Of a DNA stretch of 64,000 nt, positions 23,461 to 31,749 are shown in pieces (position 1 is the first letter of the stretch; each line of letters opens with the position of its first letter). The position numbers were made by a program, and so were the translations under genes. Under the pieces are notes generated by a model. It saw only the letters and a list, made by a program, of their open reading frames with translations. It made no database searches and had not been told where the DNA came from. This DNA comes from Proteles cristata cristata. Its lineage: Eukaryota > Chordata > Mammalia > Carnivora > Hyaenidae. The DNA lies in NCBI GenBank assembly GCA_017311185.1, contig JAESUZ010002694.1, forward strand, positions 496,001 to 560,000, in the 5' to 3' direction.

Positions 23461-23728
23461 TTGCTCATGCTTGAGCAACAAATGGTTGGTAATCTCATAA
23501 TCATTAGTAGAGTGAATATTTGGAGGTTATAAGAAACAAAGCACATAAATTTGGAATTTTGTAAATGTGGAAACATCATAAATTAGAGCACAGACCATAG
23601 TTAATAATCGATACAAACAAATGTAAACTTAGTTCAAAGCTTTTGGTTCAATACCGTCTAGAGGAGGGGGTGAGTGATGATATGCTTGCGCATTACATGT
23701 GACCCCAAATGGAGTCATTCTCATGCTT
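23461..23728. other. Segment between two SINEs inside an L1
   Basis: About 268 bp of non-L1, non-SINE DNA carrying CTCATGCTT near both ends (23464-23472, 23720-23728). It lies within the insertion bracketed by the 17-bp L1 duplication. Origin not recognised; it could be transduced flank or a captured transcript. Confidence 0.45.
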
Positions 23729-23938
23729 CTTTTTTTTAATGTTTATTTCTTTTTGAGAAAGAGAGAGAAAGCGAAAGTGGGGGAGGGTCAGAGAGAGACA
23801 CACACACAGAATCTGAAGCAGGCTTGAGGCTCTGAACTGTCAGCATAGAGCCCATCATGGGGCTCAAACTAATGAACCATAGGTTCATGACCTGATTTGA
23901 AGTTGGACGTTTAACCAACTGAGCCACCCCGGTGCCCC
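23729..23938 (-). mobile_element. CAN/SINEC SINE, reverse, older type
   Basis: Complete copy with T-run, GA-rich segment and head ending GGTGCCCC at 23938. Immediately after it is AGTATGGCCATTACTTT, the right-hand partner of the duplication at 23305-23321. Confidence 0.92.
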
Positions 23939-25429
23939 AGTATGGCCATTACTTTGAATTCTCTATCAGACATATTACTTATATCCATTTTGGTTAGGTC
24001 TCTTGCTGTGGTTTTGCCCTGGTTTGTTTTTTGCTTTTTGTTTTTTGTTTTTCCATTTGGGACATATTCCTCTCTCTCCTCATTTAGTCTAGTTCTCCAC
24101 ATGTATTTCTACATGTTAGGAGAGTCAGCTATATCTCCTCTCTTGAAAGTCATAGCCTAATGAAGAAGAGGCCCTGTAGCGCTCTGCAGTGCAGTGTCCC
24201 CTGTTCCCTAGAAGCTGCAGGGTGTCTCCTAAGTGTGTTGCACATGCTTTACTGTTGTAAATGAGCCACTTTGGCCTTCACTGCAGTCATCTGCAGTGTC
24301 TCTCTCTTTGCCTGTTATGGGCAGTGTCTTGCCCCTATAGTTAGTGGACCCACTGGGGCCACCTGGGCTTGAGTTGAGTCAGACTAGGTTTGCCAGAGAT
24401 GCAGTAGCATCAAACTGCAGGATGCTTACCTGTGTATTCCCCTGACAAACCTTTTTTGTTGGGTGGGTTCTAGTCAGACCAGATGTCTGTCCCCAGACCA
24501 GTGCTGGGTCACAGTCAGGCAGAGGTGTGTGGTTATCCTCCCTTCTCCCCAGGGCAAGAATCACTTGTAGTGGTGCTAGCACCTGTCAGGGCTGATGGCA
24601 CACTGTCAGGCATGTGCCACCACTTTGGGGGGCTCCTGACAAGGGCATAGTAGAAGGGGCACAGAAGAAAGTGTGGGTGGAGTTGTAGTGTTAGCATTTT
24701 AAGTAGCGAGTGTTAGTGCTGCACTGGTTCCTACAAGTGTCCACATATCTAGGCTGGAGGCAGTGGGGGGCGGGGGTGGTCAAGGGATGCAAATGGTGCC
24801 TTTGAGTTCCTTTGTTCCAAAAGGAGTCTTCCAAAGATTCCTAGCCCTCCAGAAGACACTCTGAGACTACTGAACATGTCTCCCTCCTGTATATCCAAGT
24901 GTTTCTCCAACTGCTGCTTCCATGCTGTATCTCCAGGCTGTTTATTATGCTGTCTCTTTAAGGGCAGAGACTCAGTTTCCTCTGCCCTCCCAGTTCTCCC
25001 AGAACCTAGCCTGCTCAAGGTTAAAATTCCAAATACTTAGCTTCACTGATTGTAAGAACTTTCACAATTTGGCTCCTCTAGTTTTCCAAGCAAATGCTAT
25101 GGGGGTTTGTCTTCCATGTGTAGGTCCTGTGCCTGGGATGCTTGGTGTGAGGGTCTGTTCCTTTCCTGTCTTCAGGCCTGATGAATCCTTTCTTCTTATA
25201 GACAGTCCCATGGAAAGTTTAGCTCTGACAGCATTCCCGCCCTTCCCACCTCTTCAGTGTCGCCTCCTCTCTACAGTTAGCTGTGGAGAGCCTTTTCTGT
25301 CAGTCTTTGGGTCATTTTCTGGGTTATTTACACTCCTGTGGGTGTCTTCTAGCTGTATCCATGGGACAACATGAGTTTTGGGTCCTCCTATTCTGCCATC
25401 TTCTCTGGAATTCACCTCAGTACACTCTT

Positions 25430-25657
25430 TTTTTTTTTTTTTTTTAAATGCTTTATTTCTAGAGAGAGACACAGAGAGAGAGACAGCGTGAGCAAAGGAG
25501 GGTCAGAGAGAGAGGGAGACACAGAATCTGAAATAGGCTCCAGGCTCCGAGCTGGCAATCAGCACAGAGCGCGACGCGGGGCTCGAACCCACAAACCGCG
25601 AGATCATGACCTAAGCGAAAGGTGGACGCTTAACCGACTAAGCCACCCAGGCGCCCC
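25430..25657 (-). mobile_element. CAN/SINEC SINE, young type, reverse
   Basis: Near-consensus copy carrying the GCTGGCAATCAGCAC version of the GCCA insertion and CTAGAGAGAGACACAG next to the tail. The target duplication is CAGTACACTCTT/CAGTATACTCTT (25418-25429, 25658-25669), one mismatch. It sits at the 5' edge of the old L1. Confidence 0.95.
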
Positions 25658-25806
25658 CAGTATACTCTTAATACTGTAATTCAATCTGTGTGATACTCAG
25701 ATCCTTAAAACTCAAGAACATTATAAAAGCACATCCTTTAATTTGGTTTTTACAAAATAGCTCCTTTTCTCTTTGGCTCTGGTCTTGATTAAAAATGCAA
25801 CATCTT

Positions 25807-26056
25807 TGGGGTGACTGGGTGGCTCAGTCAGTTAAGAATCCGGCTTCAACTCAGGTCATGATCTCGCGGTTTGTGGGTTCCAGCGGTTTGTGGGTTCGAG
25901 CCCTGTGTCGGGCTCTATGCTGACAACTAGCTCAGAGTCTGGAGCCTGTTTCAGATTCTGTGTCTTCTTCTCTCTCTGACCCTCCCCTGTTTACGCTGTC
26001 TCTCTCTCTCTCTCAGAAATAAAAAAATAAAAAAACAAAACATTATTTTTTTTAAA
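25807..26056 (+). mobile_element. CAN/SINEC SINE with duplicated B-box segment
   Basis: Full copy with duplication AAAAATGCAACATC at 25791-25804 and 26057-26070. The 15-bp stretch GCGGTTTGTGGGTTC occurs twice (25866-25880, 25884-25898), doubling the start of the pol III B box. The body otherwise resembles intermediate copies (CAACTAGCTCAGAG). Confidence 0.93.
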
Positions 26057-26070
26057 AAAAATGCAACATC

Positions 26071-27253
26071 CTACAACATCAAATATAGTTTCTTAAATTT
26101 AAGTATATACAATCTCCTCTTTCCGACAATTTATGAAAGTAGTGGGGGTTAAGTAGGATATCAAGCTTACCTACCCATTTGGCTTTGGACAGAGATTGAT
26201 ACTTTAATTACAGGGTATTGACAAATACTTCATGTAATTAAATAGAAACAGTGCTAGGATAAGGTGCAAGATGTTGGAAGGTGATAACACGTGAATTAAG
26301 AATTCTCTAGAGAAAGGTACTTTTTTTTTTTTATCTGTCATCTTTGCTTTTAATAAAGATAGGTCTTACTAATGACTCACTAACAGATTTTTCACTAATG
26401 AAAGTGTATCTGTGATTTATTTAAACTTTTGAAAACCAGAAGTTTTAAATTTGCAAAGAAGGTAATACTCTTTTACTATCACTCACGTAGATCATTGCTT
26501 GAGTTGTTATATTGTTTATTTCTGTTTTTCTGCCTGTACTGTTCTATGTATACAATGTGTGATTTTAATTTTATTTTTGTGATTTTGTGACAGACATTTT
26601 GTGATCCGTGTCAAGTAGGACACCTGGCACATAGTAGATACCTAATGACTTAAAACATGTTTACTGACATAAATTAAAATGCTTTGGTTGCCAGTACTTC
26701 TGAACCAGACATGCTTTTCTTTTTCTTCATCAAACTTATTCCACCAGATATATGTATTTTATGAAAGTGTTCAAGGCTGTGAAAAGAATAATCCAATCCA
26801 AGTCCTTTGCATGAAGGATAGAATTTTTCCTGTTATTTTTCAAATGACCATGCATTGAATTATTTGCCGGTAAGTGAAGATATTTTCAACAAAAGAATTA
26901 TTTTGCTTATGATCCTGTGGGGTTTTTTTTCATTGTTAGAAGTCACTAAATATTTGGAATAATCTTTATTGTTTTAATCCAAATAGTATTGGGAAATATA
27001 GTTTTGTTTTGTCAAATGACTTGTACAAGAATAGTTTTTCCATACACAGATATTAACAATTAACATCATCTTATTTCATCTGCACAAAATCTTGGATATC
27101 AAATGTACCACTCTTTTTTAAACATTGTCAAGTCATTTATTGTGGAAATCTGGCTAATCATCATAATAATACATATTCACTTTGCACAGTGAATTTGTTC
27201 GTGGAATACTGTGAACTTTGACACAAAATGTGATTTTTGGAACATGGATTTAG
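26071..27253. other. Unique AT-rich DNA with one exon-like segment
   Basis: No repeat recognised except a short GACACCTGGCACATAGTAGA stretch (26617-26636), a motif common in ancient L2/MIR-type ends. It holds the candidate exon at 26748-26869. Confidence 0.4.
26748..26869 (+). other. Candidate 122-nt exon
   Basis: Acceptor: a long pyrimidine tract (TTTTCTTTTTCTTCATC, then TTATTCCACCAG). Donor: GCCG|GTAAGTG, a strong match. One frame is open for 36 codons from the first base (starting IYVFYESVQGCEKNNPIQVL) but ends in TGA 13 bases before the donor; a second frame is open for about 21 codons. A real internal coding exon should be open throughout, so a lncRNA exon, a 3'-terminal coding piece followed by a UTR intron, or chance are all possible. 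Confidence 0.3.
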
Positions 27254-27266
27254 AAATTACTGAGCA

Positions 27267-27457
27267 GGTGCCTGAGTGGCTTAGTTGGTTAAGCATCCGA
27301 GTTTGGCTCAGGTCATGATCTCACCACTTGTGGGTTCAAGCACAAGTCTGCGCTGACAGCTCAGAGCCTGGAACCTGTGTTCCCGTCTCTCTCTGCCCCT
27401 CCTCAATTTGTACTCTTATTTCTCTCTGCAAAATGAATAAATGTTAAATTTTTTTTT
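27267..27457 (+). mobile_element. CAN/SINEC SINE, older type
   Basis: Head GGTGCCTGAGTGGCTTAGTT. The target duplication AAATTACTGAGCA at 27254-27266 and 27458-27470 is perfect. The middle is shortened (CAAGCACAAGTCTGCGCTGA). Confidence 0.93.
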
Positions 27458-27470
27458 AAATTACTGAGCA

Positions 27471-28836
27471 AACAATCCATGGAAATATGATCTAGTCTTG
27501 ATGTACTTTATCCTGCCATGATATGCAGAGATATAGGGATATATGTGTGTTATGAGGTGCAAATTTATTACATATGGATGTGCATTTATTAAACAATGAC
27601 AGACTCTCAGAGACATATATCTGTTTATCTTGCAATCCCTTCCTCCTCCATATTTACTTTCATTACTGTGTGGCCAAATTTCTGATGATGATCTTTAATT
27701 CATGTTTATCTGAAGTGTGCGCAAATATTATTGTTTAGCCTGCGTCCTAGAAATATGTTTAGGGATAGGCAATAGAAATTAGATAGCAATATAGCAATGC
27801 ACAAAATTACCTGAACAAGCTCTTTCTTCAAATAGCTCATAATCATTTGAGGAGAGAGCATTACTTATCCTGAATAAGTAACAAACAATAACATAAACCA
27901 TTAGTTCATAAAGCATTAATTTAACAATTATAACATGGAGTAGCCAAAGCAAAAATTACTAAGCTAGAGGGAGGGGTTTGGACATGTTCAGCCCATGTTT
28001 CCTACCCATACCAAATTTCTTACCTTTGACTTAATTCTTGTTTCTGTTCAGTAATAAAAGAGTCCTTGCAAGTAGTATGGCTGACAGTATGTAATGAACT
28101 GGCCAGAAACTAGGAACTTTGGCATGAAATCCTTACCTCAGAACTATAGACACAGAAATCTCTAAGAAAGTTGTGATGACAGTTACTGTTGAGCTGAATT
28201 GACTCTCTAGTGAATGTTTATTCCCTTATGCCTTATGTGTTTATTGTTAATAGTCATCTTAAGATTTGTGATGTTTAATATGCTGAGATATTTAGACCAA
28301 GTGGATAATTACAAACGTTTTAACTTGTACTGAATATGAATCTCATTGTGGCAATCTGAGGAAAAAAGAAACCACAGAGCAAAGAAACAGAATTTGAATA
28401 CTCAAGTAAATCCATAATATATAGACAAGTACATTTGTTTTCTTAGCTTTGATGATGGCTGTCTTTGAAAATTGAGGTTATCTCACCCTTGTCCAATTGT
28501 GGTATGATTTCAAAGATTTTTCCACTTTTTCAATTCTATTTCCTTTCTTAAAAAGCAATTGGCATATTAGTTGTAATAATAATTATTTAAAAGGAAAGGA
28601 ACACTGCTAAGAGAATCAGAAGAAAAATAAGTTATTTTGTTAATTACGAAAACTATTAGTAGAACCAGGAGGAAAATAAATACTAAAATATCTGTGTTTT
28701 CTCTTTTTTTTCTCATTTGTATCCTTTGATTGAACACAGGCAAGCAATCCAAATATCATTTTACCAAATATTCTTCTTGGATACAGAAGGAAAGATAAAT
28801 TAATAATCTAAATTGGGCACAAATGGTCATTTTATC
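27471..28836. other. Unique AT-rich DNA, no gene seen
   Basis: No recognised repeat. An acceptor-like site (TTCTTGTTTCTGTTCAG, about 28051) pairs with GACA|GTATGT 35 nt on, but the segment is too short and unremarkable to call. The frame at 28567-28752 (minus) has no support. Confidence 0.4.
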
Positions 28837-28850
28837 CACAAGTATGTTTT

Positions 28851-29076
28851 TTTTTAATTTTCTAAATGTTTTTTATTTATTTTTGAGAGAGAGATAGAGA
28901 CAACGTGAGCAGGAGAGGGTCAGAGAGAGGAGGTTACAGAATCCGAAGACAGGCTCCAGACTCTGAGCCAGCTGTCAGCACAGAGCCTGCCGACGTGGGG
29001 CTCGAACCCATGAACAGTGAAATCATGACCTGAGCCGAAGTCGGACGCTTAACCAACTGAGCCACCCAGGCATCCC
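28851..29076 (-). mobile_element. CAN/SINEC SINE, reverse
   Basis: Complete copy. The target duplication CACAAGTATGTTTT/CACAAATATGTTTT (28837-28850, 29077-29090) has one mismatch. It lacks the CTAG variant. Confidence 0.94.
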
Positions 29077-29130
29077 CACAAATATGTTTTAGAGTGTAAT
29101 TAGCATGAATGAATTACTGTCATCTTAATA

Positions 29131-29184
29131 TATAAAGTAGAAATTTTAGGCCATTAATATAAAATAGAAATTTTAGGCCATTAA
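29131..29184. repeat. 27-bp tandem duplication
   Basis: Two adjacent units differing at one position (TATAAAGTAG.../TATAAAATAG..., both continuing AAATTTTAGGCCATTAA). A local slippage duplication in unique DNA. Confidence 0.95.
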
Positions 29185-29394
29185 AATTTTTTTAACAAGT
29201 CTAATTTTTTTAGACCCTTCAAAGTGTGTCTCACGCATTTCAGTAGAAGGTACTCTAATTTTCAAATGCCAAGGGAAAGAACACGTATGCAATGCTGTAA
29301 TGTAATTTAACCAGAACACATGTTTTAAGTGCACAAAGTGGTGTGGGAGTCATCTCAGGAGCTGTAGAATTTCCTTCTAGATAACTTGCTTCAA

Positions 29395-29537
29395 TAGGGA
29401 TGCTGAGAACAAACTGAGGGCTGATAGGGGTAGGGACGGGGGGAAGAGGGGTGATGGGCATGGAGGAAGGCACTTGTGGGGATGAGCACTGGATGTTATA
29501 TGGAAACCAACTTGACAATAAACTATTTTTAAAAAGG
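29395..29537 (+). mobile_element. Very short 5'-truncated L1 3' end
   Basis: About 140 bp of L1 3' UTR: TGCTGAGAACAAACTGAGGG, GATGAGCACTGGATGTTATA, GGAAACCAACTTGACAATAA, then an A-rich tail. It matches the 3' end of the minus-strand L1 at 1508-1640. The antisense frames at 29255-29619 come from it. Confidence 0.85.
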
Positions 29538-29739
29538 GATAATTTACCACCAAAACCAAAAAGCAGCCCTGTGTTTTCATGTCACTAATGCTTAGACTTC
29601 CCAAGGGTATATTATACAATACACTTAAATGATCATCAGTTTCACTTAATGATGCTCTTTATTTAATAGAAATATAATTCTTTCAAAGCCAATAGTGAAA
29701 AAAAATATAAGCAGTTATTTTATTATGTTTTGTCTTCAT

Positions 29740-30030
29740 CTCCTTAGGTTGCTCGAACAAAAGCCTAGACTGGACGGCTTAAACAAGAGGCAATTATTCT
29801 CTTACACTTTGGGGGACTGGGAAGTCCAAGACTGGCATGCCAACATAGCTGGGTTCTATCCTTTCCTGACTTGCTGATAACTTTTGTTCACTAGTGAGAG
29901 AGAGAGATTTTTATCTCTACCTCTTAAAGGGGCCCTGATCCTATTGTCAGGATAATCATCTAATTGTAACTACCTCACAAAGGTTTTACCACCGTATACC
30001 ATCACATTGGTTCTTGAGTCTTCAACATAT
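29740..30030 (-). mobile_element. MLT1-type LTR (ERVL-MaLR)
   Basis: Reverse-oriented MaLR LTR: AGGCAATTATTCTCTTACAC, GGGGGACTGGGAAGTCCAAG, then GGGGCCCTGATCCTATTGTC and GAGTCTTCAACATATTAATT occur in the expected order. Solo LTR, no internal genes. The 60-codon frame at 29695-29877 crosses its edge and is not a gene. Confidence 0.65.
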
Positions 30031-30392
30031 TAATTCTAGAGGTATAAAATCCTCACTCCATAATGCATATTTTAAAGAGATGGGGATATTTCTGAGTAAT
30101 ATTCAATATATATTCAACATGTATTTATTAAGTATCCCCTGTTAGTGTAGGATGGATGTGTATGTTAAACACAGTTCTTTTATTCCCTGGGGTTCACAGT
30201 CTGGCAAGGGCAAAATAAGACTGAAAAATGATAATACGAGATCTATAATACTTAGCAACCACTCATCTACTTTTTGTCTCTCTATATAAAATAAGCAGTT
30301 TTATATCCAAGTCCGTTATAGCAGAGTCCCTGGCTAGAGAGGGGAGATTGGTAGATATAGACAGTGCTGCAGTCATAGAGAGACTGTTTAGA
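30031..30392. other. Ancient repeat-like DNA, no gene
   Basis: The stretch at 30100-30215 (CAACATGTATTTATTAAGTA, then TTCCCTGGGGTTCACAGTCT) resembles a widespread ancient mammalian repeat of the 'tatttattgagcacctac' type, but the family is not certain. Confidence 0.35.
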
Positions 30393-30612
30393 CAGGGTGC
30401 TGGCAAACTTCTTGTAAAAGTCCAGGTAATAAATCTTCTCGATTGGAGGACCATATGGTCTCTGTCACAACTACTCAACTTGGCCTTTGCGGCATAATAA
30501 CAGTGAAAAATGACATAAATTAGTAGGCATGGCTGTGTTCCAATAAAATTATATTTATAAAAACAGTCAGAGAGCCAAATTTGGCCCATGGAACATTGTT
30601 TGCTGATATCTG
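30393..30612 (+). mobile_element. MER5A-type hAT-Charlie non-autonomous DNA transposon
   Basis: About 220 bp with recognisable MER5A blocks: CAGGGTGCTGGCAAACTT at the left end, ATATGGTCTCTGTCACAACT, GGCATGGCTGTGTTCCAATA, ATTTGGCCCATGGAACATTG and a decayed inverted end TGCTGATATCTG. Partial 8-bp-type target duplication: GTTTAGA before, GGTTAGA after. It has no transposase, so it was mobilised in trans. The 137-codon minus-strand frame at 30263-30676 covers it and is not a gene. Confidence 0.8.
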
Positions 30613-30997
30613 GGTTAGACAAAAACTGTCTCAGTAAATGCAGTGGCCAGCTTTTATTACTAGCCACATGAACCATTATTCTAGTTTAACTCTTCCTCCT
30701 TTATCTGTCTTCAGTTTCATATCCTTACAATAACCCCGTGTGTTCTCCAAACTATGGTTCATGCTCCAAATGTGCTCAACACCTCTGTGTGTCTTGGCCA
30801 GGCAAAATGCAAATTTTAGGATGGGGTACAGTTGATTTTGTGTTTAGACAGAAGGGAAAATACATGTAGAGGGGAAAAATAGAAGTACAAAATAAAAACT
30901 ACATAATTGCTAGATCAAAGTCCTGGATTCCAGGAAGGTACATTAGTCAGGAAACTGTATCACATGAGAAGAACTCCAAATTGAATTAAAGCCAAAT

Positions 30998-31034
30998 CTA
31001 TCTTTCTGTCTGTCTATCTATCTACCTATCTATA
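30998..31034. repeat. TCTA/TCTG tetranucleotide repeat
   Basis: Short imperfect TCTG/TCTA array (TCTGTCTGTCTATCTATC). Confidence 0.9.
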
Positions 31035-31700
31035 AGAAGGAAATATTTTGACTCACAATTTCTAGTTATGAAAGGAATTGAGATTTTGCCAATTAAGAAA
31101 ATGTAAGAGCGACGCTAATGAAGAATCGTGAATGTCAGCCAAGAAGAGGGACTGAACCATAAAGAGAATAAGCTGGCGTATAGAAGAACCAAGACACGTT
31201 CATATTGGCTGACATCCTGCCCATATGTGCTGAAACAGCTCTAGTGGTTGCCAACATATTTAATCAGTTTTTATATTCTTGGCCACAGGAAAAAAACACT
31301 GTTTTTTCTCAGTCCATCAAGGTCCCTTTATTGCTAAAACTTCCTTACATTCTCTGTAAGGACCTCTTGATTCTCCATGAGCTGTCAGTTCGGGCTCCCC
31401 TTGACATGGGGGCTCAGGGCCGCCAGGTCCAGCTCTCCCTTCTGTGCCCTGTGGACAAACCTGTGTGGTGTATTGAAGGACACCAGCCCTGAGTACCCTG
31501 AGGCAGGTGCTGAGTTCAAGAGCAGCCATGGCCTAGGGATGTTAACCGGTTTCCCTGGTGAATGGGGGGTAAGGGGTCATGGCTCATAAAACAAAGGTCA
31601 GGTGTTAAGTAGAAAGCTGGATTGGGGAAAACAAGCTGCTTACTTACAGTTCCCAGAAATGGGATCACAGGGATTAGAGGAAAGCCAGATGAGAAATAGT

Positions 31701-31702
<2 letters not shown>

Positions 31703-31737
<35 letters not shown>

Positions 31738-31749
31738 ACGCGCGTGCGC
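31703..31749. repeat. (TG)n plus CG-rich alternating tract
   Basis: Forty-seven bases of perfectly alternating pyrimidine-purine: a (TG) run from 31703 followed by GCGCACGCGCGTGCGC. Such tracts, especially with CG steps, favour left-handed Z-DNA. The Cys-Val and His-Thr frames over it are not genes. Confidence 0.97.

Larger units (their letters stand above)
20455..25417 (-). mobile_element. Old L1, internally deleted, with nested SINEs
   Basis: The minus-strand L1 starts with an old-type 3' UTR (CAACTGAAGTATATTTGACA at 20468; GTCACCATACAGCACTGTTG at 20578). ORF2 C-terminal pieces run to about 21640. There it jumps, across a SINE fragment, to the endonuclease part (21728-22100), so most of the RT domain is missing. 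The ORF1/inter-ORF region follows at 22550-23321 and 23939-24130, then a GC-richer 5' region to about 25417. All ORFs are broken. The frames at 22635-22976 and 24922-25374 (plus) are antisense chance frames. Confidence 0.75.

Noticed and set aside
24922..25374. 150-codon plus-strand frame
   Set aside because: It lies antisense in the GC-richer 5' region of the old L1, with no domain or splice sites.
27900..28100. Exon-like acceptor-donor pair of 35 nt
   Set aside because: Short, weak donor (GTATGT) and no distinctive coding signal.
30263..30676. 137-codon minus-strand frame
   Set aside because: It coincides with a MER5A DNA transposon and its flanks.
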